Below, in pieces: positions 25,588-33,437 of a stretch of 64,000 bases of DNA. Every line of letters begins with the position of its first letter. The first letter of the stretch is position 1. The notes beneath the pieces were generated by a model that saw only the letters and a program-made list of their open reading frames with translations, had not been told where the DNA came from and made no database searches. This DNA is from Streptomyces mangrovi. Lineage in GTDB: Bacteria; Actinomycetota; Actinomycetes; Streptomycetales; Streptomycetaceae. A program made the translations under genes and the position numbers. The stretch spans positions 1 through 64,000 of the forward strand of contig NZ_FOSG01000023.1 of the NCBI RefSeq assembly GCF_900114215.1, in the 5' to 3' direction.

Positions 25588-28311
25588 GTGACGCAGTCCG
25601 AGCACGTCGACAGCCCGGCACCCGGATACGCCACCGGGGCCCCCGGTCCGGGAGGGCCCGGTCCGGGAGACCACCTCCCCGTCTCCCGCCGCAGCCGCGA
25701 CGCGGCCTTCGACGGCGAGCGTCACGACCGCGGCGCCGACACCTGGCCCTCGAGCCCGATGGGCGGCTTCGACCGCCTCCCCCCACAGGACCTCGACGCC
25801 GAGAAGTCCGTCCTCGGCGGCATGCTGCTGTCCAAGGACGCCATCGCGGACGTGGTGGAGACCCTCCAGGGCCAGGACTTCTACCGCCCGGCCCACGAGA
25901 CGATCTACCAGGCCGTCCTCGACCTCTACGCCAAGGGCGAGCCGGCCGACCCCATCACCGTCGCCGCCGAGCTGACCAGACGCGGCGAGATCTCCAAGGT
26001 CGGCGGCCCCGGCTATCTGCACTCCCTGGTCCAGGCCGTCCCCACCGCGGCCAACGCCCAGTACTACGCGGAGATCGTCCACGAACGCGCCGTCCTGCGC
26101 CGCCTGGTGGAGGCGGGCACCCGCATCACGCAGATGGGGTACGCGGCCGACGGCGACGTGGACGAGATCGTCAACTCGGCCCAGGCCGAGATCTACGCCG
26201 TCACCGAGCAGCGCACCTCGGAGGACTACCTCCCGCTCGCCGACATCATGGAGGGCGCGCTCGACGAGATCGAGGCGATCGGCTCGCGCAGCGGCCAGAT
26301 GTCGGGCGTGCCGACGGGCTTCACCGACCTGGACTCCCTGACCAACGGCCTCCACCCGGGCCAGATGATCGTCATCGCGGCCAGGCCGGCGATGGGCAAG
26401 GCGCTGGGGCTCGATACCCCGCTGCCCACCCCTGACGGGTGGACCACCATGGGCGACGTCCGAGAAGGGGATGACCTCCTCGACGCCGACGGGCGCCCCA
26501 CCCGCGTGGTCGCCGCGACCGACGTCATGCACGGCCGCCCGTGCTACCGGATCACCTTCGATGACGGAACCACGGTTGTCGCGGATGCCGAGCACCAGTG
26601 GCTCACCGACACCCGCTCCTCCCGGCGCTACGCCCACCGAGCCGCGACGGTGAAGACCACGAAGGAGATCGCGGAGACGGTACGGTGCCTGACCGCCGAC
26701 CGGCGCACGAACCACTCCGTGCGCAACACCGCTCCGCTCGACCTGCCCGAACGGGCGCTCCCGATCCCGCCCTACACCCTGGGAGTCTGGCTCGGAGACG
26801 GCTCGAGCACCGCCGCAAGCCTGACCACCGTGGACCCTGAGATCCTGGAGTACGTCCAGAAGGACGGCATCACCACCCGCCCGGTCGGCAACACGGAAGT
26901 CACCTACGCTCTGTCTCCGACGGTGGACGCACCGGAACGCCTCAAGCGGTCCTGCGCCGTGTGCGGCACGGAGTTCGTCCCCAGGCCGGCGCATGTCCGT
27001 ACCTGCGGCCGATCCTGCGGTGGCCGGGCGCGTGCCGCTTCCGCCCCGGTACCACACGCCACCTGCGTCGACTGCGGGGCCACGTGCTTCTCTCCCTTCA
27101 CCGAGCCCCGGTGCGCCCCGTGCACCGGGCGGCACGGCAGCTTCCTCGTCCTTCTACGGGAGCTGGGCGTGCTGGGGAACAAGCACATTCCCACCGAGTA
27201 CCTGCGAGGGTCCGTTGCCCAGCGGAGAGCACTGCTGGCGGGGCTTCTCGACACCCACGGCACCGTGTCCCGCACCGGCTCCGTGCAGTTCGCCGTCACC
27301 GATCACGCTCTCGCCGAAGGGTTCCGGGAGCTGGTCATGAGCCTCGGTTACCGGTGCGGGATGGCGACCAAGCGCGTCAAGGGCGGATCGGAGGAGTCCT
27401 CGACCTGCTACACGGTCACCTTCACCACCGACGACGAGGTGTTCCGGCTGGGCCGCAAGCAGCAGGCGCACCGGGACCGCCTCCGCCCGTCCACGCCGAA
27501 GCCGGGGCAGCGGTTCATCACGAGCGTGGAGGAGATCGAATCCGTTCCGGTGCGGTGCGTCCAGGTCGACAACCCGGCCCACCTGTACCTGTGCAGCCGG
27601 TCCATGGTCCCTACGCACAACAGCACCCTCGCCCTGGACTTCGCCCGGGCCTGCTCGATCAGGAACAACCTGCCCAGCGTGATCTTCTCGCTGGAGATGG
27701 GCCGCAACGAGATCGCGATGCGGCTGCTGTCCGCCGAGGCGCGGGTGGCGCTGCACCACATGCGGTCGGGCAGCATGACGGACGAGGACTGGAACCGGCT
27801 GGCGCGCCAGATGCCTGACGTCACGGGCGCGCCCCTGTACATCGACGACTCGCCGAACCTGACGATGATGGAGATCCGGGCCAAGTGCCGCCGCCTCAAG
27901 CAGCGCAACGACCTGCGGCTGGTCGTCATCGACTACCTCCAGCTGATGCAGTCGGGCGGCTCGCGCCGTCCCGAGAGCCGTCAGCAGGAGGTCTCGGAGA
28001 TGTCCCGGAACCTCAAGCTGCTGGCCAAGGAGCTTGAGGTGCCGGTGATCGCGCTCTCCCAGCTCAACCGCGGCCCCGAGCAGCGCACCGACAAGAAGCC
28101 GATGGTCTCGGACCTGCGTGAATCGGGTTCCATCGAACAAGATGCCGATATGGTCATCCTGCTGCACCGTGAGGACGCCTACGAGAAGGAGTCGCCGCGG
28201 GCGGGCGAGGCGGACCTGATCGTGGCCAAGCACCGCAACGGCCCGACGGCGACGATCACCGTGGCCTTCCAGGGGCACTACTCGCGCTTCGTGGACATGG
28301 CCCAGACCTGA
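25588..28311 (+). CDS. dnaB: Replicative DNA helicase DnaB precursor containing an intein
   Basis: A 907-residue precursor: helicase parts at residues 1-271 and 679-907 (about 500 after splicing, the normal DnaB length), intein at 272-678. The N-extein has the DnaB start region (PPQDLDAEKSVLGGMLLSKD, GEPADPITVAAELTRRGEIS) and runs to the Walker A ARPAMGK. The C-extein resumes at STLALDFARACS and carries LVVIDYLQLMQS (Walker B), IALSQLNRGPEQR and the DADMVILLHREDAYE end. Function: hexameric helicase that unwinds DNA ahead of the fork. GTG 25588 is chosen because GGGAGGAGG stands 7 nt before it; the longer ATG at 25423 gives an atypical leader. The intein splits the ATP-binding GK|ST, so helicase activity requires splicing. 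Confidence 0.97.
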   Translation: MTQSEHVDSPAPGYATGAPGPGGPGPGDHLPVSRRSRDAAFDGERHDRGADTWPSSPMGGFDRLPPQDLDAEKSVLGGMLLSKDAIADVVETLQGQDFYRPAHETIYQAVLDLYAKGEPADPITVAAELTRRGEISKVGGPGYLHSLVQAVPTAANAQYYAEIVHERAVLRRLVEAGTRITQMGYAADGDVDEIVNSAQAEIYAVTEQRTSEDYLPLADIMEGALDEIEAIGSRSGQMSGVPTGFTDLDSLTNGLHPGQMIVIAARPAMGKALGLDTPLPTPDGWTTMGDVREGDDLLDADGRPTRVVAATDVMHGRPCYRITFDDGTTVVADAEHQWLTDTRSSRRYAHRAATVKTTKEIAETVRCLTADRRTNHSVRNTAPLDLPERALPIPPYTLGVWLGDGSSTAASLTTVDPEILEYVQKDGITTRPVGNTEVTYALSPTVDAPERLKRSCAVCGTEFVPRPAHVRTCGRSCGGRARAASAPVPHATCVDCGATCFSPFTEPRCAPCTGRHGSFLVLLRELGVLGNKHIPTEYLRGSVAQRRALLAGLLDTHGTVSRTGSVQFAVTDHALAEGFRELVMSLGYRCGMATKRVKGGSEESSTCYTVTFTTDDEVFRLGRKQQAHRDRLRPSTPKPGQRFITSVEEIESVPVRCVQVDNPAHLYLCSRSMVPTHNSTLALDFARACSIRNNLPSVIFSLEMGRNEIAMRLLSAEARVALHHMRSGSMTDEDWNRLARQMPDVTGAPLYIDDSPNLTMMEIRAKCRRLKQRNDLRLVVIDYLQLMQSGGSRRPESRQQEVSEMSRNLKLLAKELEVPVIALSQLNRGPEQRTDKKPMVSDLRESGSIEQDADMVILLHREDAYEKESPRAGEADLIVAKHRNGPTATITVAFQGHYSRFVDMAQT
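26401..27621 (+). mobile_element. Class 3 intein in DnaB Walker A, with LAGLIDADG endonuclease domain
   Basis: 407 codons, read in frame. It begins ALGLDTPLPTPDGW (Ala1, not Cys/Ser) and ends MVPTHN before Ser+1. The WCT triad of class 3 inteins is complete: His65-Gln-Trp67 in block B (ADAEHQWLTD), Cys386 in block F (VRCVQVDNPAHLYL) and Thr405 before His406-Asn407. Known: class 3 inteins use the block F Cys as first nucleophile. The endonuclease part has motif 1 LGVWLGDG (intein residues 127-134) and motif 2 LLAGLLDTHG (278-287), the latter with His at the usual catalytic Asp. Two Cys-rich clusters lie between them at 185-206 and 222-241. Confidence 0.95.
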
Positions 28312-28385
28312 CCGTGAGCTGACCCGACCGGGTGCGGCGCCCGCCTCGGGCCCCGGTGTCGGTGGGGCCTGCCATGCTGGCCGGC

Positions 28386-28811
28386 ATGACCCCGACGCCG
28401 CGGACGCCGTGGACGCTGCAGGACATCGACCGTGCCCTGCGCGCGAGCTGGTCCGCCGACACCTGCTGTCCGTCCGACGGCACCCGTATCGCGTGGAGCC
28501 CGGACAACCCGGCCTGGGGGCACTGCGACATCATCTCCCTGGTCGTCAACGATCTACTGGGCGGCGAGCTGGTGCTCGGAGAGGTGTTCCACGGTGGTGA
28601 GCGGGAGGGATACCACTGGTGGAACCGGCTGCCGAGCGGAATCGAACTCGACCTGACGCGCGAGCAGTTCGTCAGGGGCGAGACGGTCACCGAGGGGCGG
28701 GCGGTGGAGCGGCCCGCCGGGCGGACGCGCCGCCGCTGGGAGGAGTATCTGGTGCTGCGCGGCCGTGTCGAGGGTCGTCTCGGCCCGCTGCCGCCGGTGC
28801 CGGGTCTGTGA
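28386..28811 (+). CDS. YunG-like protein
   Basis: A 141-residue protein. It keeps features of the YunG family: ASWSADTCCPSD near the start, NPAWGHCDIISLVVNDLLGG and EGYHWWNRLPSGIELDLTREQF. The Cys, His and Asp placement resembles a small papain-like or amidase fold, but activity is unknown. It lies 74 bp behind dnaB. ATG 28386 is preferred; an in-frame ATG four codons earlier is possible. Confidence 0.8.
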   Translation: MTPTPRTPWTLQDIDRALRASWSADTCCPSDGTRIAWSPDNPAWGHCDIISLVVNDLLGGELVLGEVFHGGEREGYHWWNRLPSGIELDLTREQFVRGETVTEGRAVERPAGRTRRRWEEYLVLRGRVEGRLGPLPPVPGL

Positions 28812-28884
28812 GGCGCCCGTCCGCCGGGCGGCGCGCGGACATGGGCACGGGTACGGGCACGGGCACGGGTGGGAGGCCGGTGAG

Positions 28885-29604
28885 GTGTACGAGGAGCGGG
28901 GATCGCGGTGGGTGGCCGGCGCGGTGGTGTGGCGCCGGGAGGCCCTCGCGCGGCCGCAGCGGGCGCGGGTGCTGCCGGACGGGTGCATGGACCTGATCCG
29001 GACGGCAGGCGGGCTGCTGGTGGCCGGGCCGGACACCAGGGCCCAGCTGACCGACGACCCGCCGGGGACCGGCTATGTGGGGCTGCGGTTTCCACCCGGC
29101 ACCGGGCCGCGCGTCCTGGGCGTACCGGCGCACGAGCTGCGTGACGCACGGGTGCCGCTGGAGGCGGTCTGGCCGGAGCGCGAGGCGCGGGAGCTGGCCG
29201 AGCGGATGGCCGAGCGGATGGCGGAGGCCCGGAGCGGGGCCGCGGTGCTGGAGGAGGCCGCGGCGGTACGGCTGCGGCGGACACCGGGCGACCCGCTGAC
29301 GGCGGCGGTGGCCGCCGGGCTGCGGGCCGGCGGGAGCGTCGCCGGGGTGGCGCGCGGGGTCGGGCTGGGCGAGCGGCAGCTTCACCGCCGCTCGCTGGCG
29401 GCCTTCGGCTACGGCCCCAAGACGCTGGCCCGGGTGCTGCGGTTCCGGCGGGCTCTGCGCCTGGTCCGCGGCGGCGTGCCGCCGGCTTCGGCCGCGGCCG
29501 AAGCCGGGTACGCGGACCAGGCGCACCTGTCGCGTGAGGTCAGGGCGCTGGCCGGGGTTCAGCTCTCGGTGCTGCTGTCGGACGGCCGGTCGCCGGAGGG
29601 CTGA
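28885..29604 (+). CDS. AraC-family transcriptional regulator
   Basis: A 239-residue protein. The N-terminus is of the DUF6597 type (VLPDGCMDLIRTAGGLLVAG, GPDTRAQL). The C-terminal AraC DNA-binding domain has two helix-turn-helix motifs (VAGVARGVGLGERQLHRRSL and PPASAAAEAGYADQAHLSRE). GTG 28885 has GGGAGG 8 nt upstream. Its end overlaps the convergent VOC gene by 46 bp, so the two could affect each other's expression. Effector unknown. Confidence 0.88.
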   Translation: MYEERGSRWVAGAVVWRREALARPQRARVLPDGCMDLIRTAGGLLVAGPDTRAQLTDDPPGTGYVGLRFPPGTGPRVLGVPAHELRDARVPLEAVWPEREARELAERMAERMAEARSGAAVLEEAAAVRLRRTPGDPLTAAVAAGLRAGGSVAGVARGVGLGERQLHRRSLAAFGYGPKTLARVLRFRRALRLVRGGVPPASAAAEAGYADQAHLSREVRALAGVQLSVLLSDGRSPEG

Positions 29605-30026
29605 CCACCGGAGGACTGCTCGCCGGGCGCGCCGTCCGGCAGCGGGGCGAAGAGGGAGACCCCGTTGCCGTCGGGGTCGAGGACGACGGCGTACCGCTGG
29701 CCCCAGAAGGCGTCCCAGGGCGCCTTGTGCCCGGTGTACCCGGCGCGTTCCAGTTCGGCGTACTGCCGGTCGACGTCGGCCGGATCGTCGCAGACGAAGG
29801 CGAGTTCGACGCGGCCGCCGCCGCTGGGCGGGGTCCAGCCGGGATCGAAGGAGCGGATGGTCTCGACGGTGTCCCAGGCGATGCGCAGCCCGCCGGGCAG
29901 CGGGGCCTCCACATGGGGCTGCTCTTCGGCGCCTGCGGGGATGTCGAGGCCGAGGCGGCGGTAGAACGCGAGCGAGGCGGCCATGTCGGAGGTGACCAGG
30001 CCGACGAGATCGATACGAGGTGCCAT
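29559..30026 (-). CDS. VOC (glyoxalase/bleomycin-resistance fold) protein
   Basis: A 155-residue protein with one vicinal-oxygen-chelate unit pair: IDLVGLVTSDMAASLAFYRR, VELAFVCDDPADVDRQYAEL and RYAVVLDPDGNGVSLFAPLP. Metal-ligand candidates include the Glu/His positions at the ends of these strands, but the active site is not certain. The Ser/Gly-rich tail lies in the region that overlaps the AraC gene. Substrate unknown. Confidence 0.85.
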   Translation of the reverse strand: MAPRIDLVGLVTSDMAASLAFYRRLGLDIPAGAEEQPHVEAPLPGGLRIAWDTVETIRSFDPGWTPPSGGGRVELAFVCDDPADVDRQYAELERAGYTGHKAPWDAFWGQRYAVVLDPDGNGVSLFAPLPDGAPGEQSSGGQPSGDRPSDSSTES

Positions 30027-30148
30027 ACGGTCATGCTGGGGCTTGGCCGGGCCGGAGGTCTTGAAGGAATCGGACGTGTCCGGCGGGCGGGCCGGTGCGG
30101 ACGGAAACGGGTCGGTGCCGCCGTGCGGGGCGGCATAGGGTGCCGGTC

Positions 30149-30628
30149 ATGAGCGACTTCGACATACGTCCCGCGACGGCGGATGACCTGGGTGCCATCG
30201 TGGACATGCTCGCCGACGACCCGCTGGGCGCCCGCCGCGAGTCGCCCGGCGACCTCGCCCCCTACCGGGAGGCGTTCGCGGAGATCGCCGCCGACCCGCA
30301 CCAGCACCTGGTCGTCGCGGTCCGCGACGGCCGGGTCGTCGGCACGCTCCAGCTCACCGTCGTCCCCGGGCTGTCGCGGCGCGGCGCGAGCCGTGCGATC
30401 GTCGAGGCCGTACGCGTCCACTCCGGCGAGCGCGGCGGGGGCCTGGGCACCCGGCTGATCGAGTGGGCGATCGAGGAGGCGCGCGGTCTGGGCTGCGCCC
30501 TGGTCCAGCTCACCTCCGACGCCACCCGCACGGAGGCCCACCGCTTCTACGAGCGGCTGGGTTTCACGGCCTCGCACGTGGGGTTCAAGCTGGCGCTCCG
30601 ATCCCCCGCCGACTCCTTCCGGCGCTAG
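30149..30628 (+). CDS. GNAT-family N-acetyltransferase
   Basis: A 159-residue GNAT enzyme. It has an RPATADDLGAIVDMLADD N-terminus, the VVAVRDGRVVGTLQLTVVPG strand and the acetyl-CoA pyrophosphate loop ERGGGLGTRLIEWAIEEARG. TRTEAHRFYERLGF closes it. The acceptor substrate is unknown; similar proteins acetylate small amines. ATG 30149 lies shortly after the divergent VOC gene. The shared terminator at 30637-30678 follows. Confidence 0.9.
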   Translation: MSDFDIRPATADDLGAIVDMLADDPLGARRESPGDLAPYREAFAEIAADPHQHLVVAVRDGRVVGTLQLTVVPGLSRRGASRAIVEAVRVHSGERGGGLGTRLIEWAIEEARGLGCALVQLTSDATRTEAHRFYERLGFTASHVGFKLALRSPADSFRR

Positions 30629-30636
30629 ACTGCGGG

Positions 30637-30678
30637 AGGCCCGAAGCCGCAACTTCCGCTTGCGACTTCGGGCCTTTG
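30637..30678. terminator. Bidirectional terminator, GNAT / antirepressor-Mrr gene
   Basis: Inverted repeat AGGCCCGAAGCCGCAA / TTGCGACTTCGGGCCT with one mismatched base and a 7-nt loop, followed by TTT on the plus strand. It lies 9 bp after the GNAT stop and before the convergent gene's end. Confidence 0.88.
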
Positions 30679-30725
30679 GGCGCGGTCGTGCAGCACACAC
30701 CGGTCGTTGTCGGCCGTGCCGGTCG

Positions 30726-31739
30726 TCAGCGCAGCACCTGGAGCGCCGTCCCCGTGCTCCACGCCTCCAGCAGCGCGCGGTGCACGGCGGTGATGCCGTG
30801 TCGGGCCGCGAGGCCGAGCGCGGCGGTGGTGAACGTGGAGTTGGTGACGAACAGGGCCCCCTCCGCCTCGTGTTCGAGCTTCGCCATCCCGGCGAACTCC
30901 CACATCGTTCCGCTCTCCACGGCCCGGTGCGTCGCGGAGTGCTCGCACCGCACCACCAGTCGCCGCCCGTCTGCGGTGCGCCCGACGAGAGCGGCGCTCG
31001 GGCCGCTGTCGGAGCCGGTGTTCGCCACGGTGCATCCGTCGCGGCGGCAGAGCCCGGCGACGTGGTCCTCGAACTCGCGCCGTCCCATCGCGTCCACGGC
31101 CGCCGCGGCTGCCGCCGCCGCTCCTGTGAGTTCCCGACCCTGGAGGGTCCGCTTGACGCGTTCGAGGTCCTCGCGGATCGCGGTCAGCTCCCGGCGCTGC
31201 TCGCCGGAGGCGTGGATGAGGTGGTTCAGCACGGGGACGATGGTCTGTCCGATGAGCCGGCCCGCGGTCTGCGTGCTGATGCGTGTGATGCGCTCGTCCA
31301 GGGCGTCGAGGTCGATGTGGAAAAGGTTATCCACAGGGTGGGGGCGGGTGTTCCGCTCGGCGTCCAGCAGGTAGGCACGCACCTGACGTGCGACGATGCT
31401 GTCGCGCAGCAGCATCGCGACGTTGAGGACGGTGCGCCGGGAGAAGACGGCGACGGAGCGGGTGCGCGGGGGGAGTCCACAGAGTTGCTTGAAGCAACTC
31501 AGTTCCGGACCGGTCAGGACGCGGTAGCCGTTGGCCTCCAACTCGTCGCGGTGGTCGTGGACGACGGCACGGATGACGGTCTCCCCCACCTCGAAGTAAT
31601 CAGCCACCATCCGCGTTGTGACATGCATCCCGTCCGGCAGGACGGCGAGCGCCTTCACCTTGTCCAGCGCGCCCGTGTGTTCGGCCACGCTCTCGCGCAG
31701 TGTCCTCGACTCCAGCAGGACTTCCTCGTTCACCGTCAC
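30726..31739 (-). CDS. Antirepressor-like N-domain fused to a degenerate Mrr-type restriction endonuclease domain
   Basis: 337 residues. The N-terminal ~110 residues (LAVLPDGMHVTTRMVADYFE ... FSRRTVLNVAMLLRDSIVAR, QVRAYLLDAE) resemble phage antirepressor/Bro-type DNA-binding modules. The middle is a predicted helical, coiled-coil region ending in an Ala run (GAAAAAAAAVDAMGR). The C-terminus matches Mrr-like nucleases (RREFEDHVAGLCRRDGCTV, DGRRLVVRCEHS, LFVTNSTFTTAALGLAARHG). The usual catalytic QxK after the hydrophobic strand reads R-C-E, and the preceding Asp position is also changed, so cleavage is doubtful. GTG 31739 follows GGAGGAG; GTG 31733 is an alternative. Regulatory or defence function is inferred, not shown. 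Confidence 0.72.
   Translation of the reverse strand: MTVNEEVLLESRTLRESVAEHTGALDKVKALAVLPDGMHVTTRMVADYFEVGETVIRAVVHDHRDELEANGYRVLTGPELSCFKQLCGLPPRTRSVAVFSRRTVLNVAMLLRDSIVARQVRAYLLDAERNTRPHPVDNLFHIDLDALDERITRISTQTAGRLIGQTIVPVLNHLIHASGEQRRELTAIREDLERVKRTLQGRELTGAAAAAAAAVDAMGRREFEDHVAGLCRRDGCTVANTGSDSGPSAALVGRTADGRRLVVRCEHSATHRAVESGTMWEFAGMAKLEHEAEGALFVTNSTFTTAALGLAARHGITAVHRALLEAWSTGTALQVLR
31482..31500. repeat. 19-bp AT-rich palindrome inside the antirepressor-Mrr gene
   Basis: Perfect inverted repeat GAGTTGCTT / AAGCAACTC around a central G, in the region encoding LSCFKQLCG. It is unusually AT-rich for this genome. Confidence 0.7.
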
Positions 31740-31861
31740 CGTCTCCTCCGTCCGGGCGTCACCCCGATGGCGCAGCCCCTCATCTGAAGAACGAGGCGAA
31801 ACATGTGAAGACACGATCGAATGGCATGAAAGCGTGCGAACCTTCGCGCCGGTGCGGGTCG

Positions 31862-31898
31862 CTTGGAACAAGCCTCCTTCAAGGAGTTCTGTTCCAAG
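31862..31898. promoter_or_regulatory. 37-bp imperfect palindrome in a divergent promoter region
   Basis: Outer arms CTTGGAACA / TGTTCCAAG and inner arms CTCCTT / AAGGAG around a single C. It lies 123 bp upstream of the antirepressor-Mrr gene and about 100 bp upstream of the divergent beta-lactamase-fold gene. Operator or hairpin role is inferred. Confidence 0.6.
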
Positions 31899-31920
31899 CC
31901 GCCGGCTGGAGTTGTCCACA

Positions 31921-31952
31921 CCACTGCCGCCCGCGGCGGCGGGCGGCAGTGG
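31921..31952. terminator. Perfect 14-bp stem hairpin before the serine hydrolase gene
   Basis: CCACTGCCGCCCGC / GCGGGCGGCAGTGG with a GGCG loop, 46 bp upstream of the ATG at 31998. As a transcript it would form a very stable hairpin in the leader, so attenuation is as possible as termination; no gene ends here. Confidence 0.5.
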
Positions 31953-31997
31953 TGGAAAACGCTGGCCTCGGCCGACGCGGCCGGGGAGAGTGAGCGC

Positions 31998-33437
31998 ATG
32001 ATCGATTCCAGTGCGGACATGGACGGCGAACTGCTGCCGGAGACCCGTCGAGCACTCCTCCACAGGCTGGCCGTGGCCCAGGCCGAGGGCCGGGTGCCGT
32101 CGGCGGTCGGGGCCGTGGTGCGAGGCGGGCGGACGGTGTGGACGGGGGTGCGCGGCGGAGCGGTCGGCCCGCCCGGCGCGGCGGGGGAGAAGGAGGGCGT
32201 GCCGACCGCGGACACCCGGTACCGGATCGGTTCGATCACCAAGACCTTCGTCGCCGTGCTGGTGATGCGGCTGTGCGACGAGGGGCTGCTGGACCTGTCC
32301 GACCCGCTCGGCGAGCATCTGGAGGTGCCCGCCGAGGCCGGGGAGGAGGTGGCCCGGGCGACGGTCGCCCAGTTGCTGTCCCATTCGGCCGGGCTGGCCG
32401 CCGAGCCGCGCGGCCCCTGGTGGGAGCGGACGTCCGGTGAGCTGCGCCCCGGACCGGCCGACCTGTTCGGTGAGCGGCCCGTGCGGCATCCGGCCGGGCG
32501 GCGGCACCACTACTCCAACCTCGGCTACGCGCTGCTGGGCTCCCTGGTGGAGCGGCTGCGCGGCGCGCCCTGGTACGACGTGCTGCGCGAGGAGGTGCTC
32601 GGCCCGCTGGGCATGGACCGTACGACGCCGCTGCCGCGGGAGCCGTACGCCCGGGGGTGGGCCGTGCATCCGTGGGCGGACGCGGTGCTGCCCGAACCGC
32701 TCGCGGACACCGGGCTGATGGCGCCGGCCGGGCAGCTGTGGTCCACGGCCGGGGACCTGTGCCGCTTCGCGGCGTTCCTGGCGGCGGGCGACGACCGGGT
32801 GCTGGGCGTGGAGAGCCTGGCGCGGATGCGGACACCGGCGGTGGCGCCGGAGGCGGAGTCCTGGGACCAGGCGTACGGGCTGGGGATGCAACTGGTGCGT
32901 TCCGGCGGGCGGTTGCTGGCCGGGCACACCGGTTCCATGCCGGGTTTCCTCGCGGCGGTGTGGACCGCGCCCGGGGAGCGGCTGGCGAGTGTGGCGCTGG
33001 TCAACGCGACCTCGGGGCTGTCGGTGGGCGGTCTGGCGGCCGATCTGCTGGGGATCGTCGCCGAGCGCGAGCCGTCCTTCCCCGAGCCGTGGCGTCCGCG
33101 CTCGCAGGACGATCCGGAACTGCTGGCGCTGACGGGGCCGTGGTACTGGGGGCCGTCGGCGTTCGCGCTGCGGGTGTGCGAGGGGCGGGCGCTGGAGCTG
33201 GTCCCGGTCGGCGGCATCGGGCGGGCCTCGCGCTTCCGGCCGGAGGCGGACGGCACCTGGACGGGGCTGGACGGCTACTACGCGGGCGAGACGCTGCGGG
33301 TGGTGCGCGGGACGGACGGTGCGGACGGTGCGGTGAGCCATCTGGATCTGGGCACGTTCGTCCTCACCCGGGCCCCCTACGATCCGAAGGCGCCCGTTCC
33401 GGGTGGTGTGGACCCGCAGGGGTGGCGTGCGGGGTGA
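31998..33437 (+). CDS. Serine hydrolase of the beta-lactamase / class C PBP family
   Basis: A 479-residue protein without an obvious signal peptide. It has the class C motifs: SxxK in YRIGSITKTFV near residue 80, YSN in HHYSNLGYALLG, and HTG in LLAGHTGSMPGF (KTG-like). A C-terminal ~120-residue beta domain follows (TGPWYWGPSAFALRVCEGRA). Such enzymes are esterases, D-amino-acid peptidases or beta-lactamases; the substrate is not deducible. ATG 31998 is preceded by GGGGAGAG. The divergent neighbour is the antirepressor-Mrr gene. Confidence 0.88.
   Translation: MIDSSADMDGELLPETRRALLHRLAVAQAEGRVPSAVGAVVRGGRTVWTGVRGGAVGPPGAAGEKEGVPTADTRYRIGSITKTFVAVLVMRLCDEGLLDLSDPLGEHLEVPAEAGEEVARATVAQLLSHSAGLAAEPRGPWWERTSGELRPGPADLFGERPVRHPAGRRHHYSNLGYALLGSLVERLRGAPWYDVLREEVLGPLGMDRTTPLPREPYARGWAVHPWADAVLPEPLADTGLMAPAGQLWSTAGDLCRFAAFLAAGDDRVLGVESLARMRTPAVAPEAESWDQAYGLGMQLVRSGGRLLAGHTGSMPGFLAAVWTAPGERLASVALVNATSGLSVGGLAADLLGIVAEREPSFPEPWRPRSQDDPELLALTGPWYWGPSAFALRVCEGRALELVPVGGIGRASRFRPEADGTWTGLDGYYAGETLRVVRGTDGADGAVSHLDLGTFVLTRAPYDPKAPVPGGVDPQGWRAG

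Noticed and set aside
26401..27621. dnaB disrupted by a frameshifted insertion (pseudogene)
   Set aside because: The frame is open throughout, both junctions restore GKST exactly, and all splicing motifs are intact.
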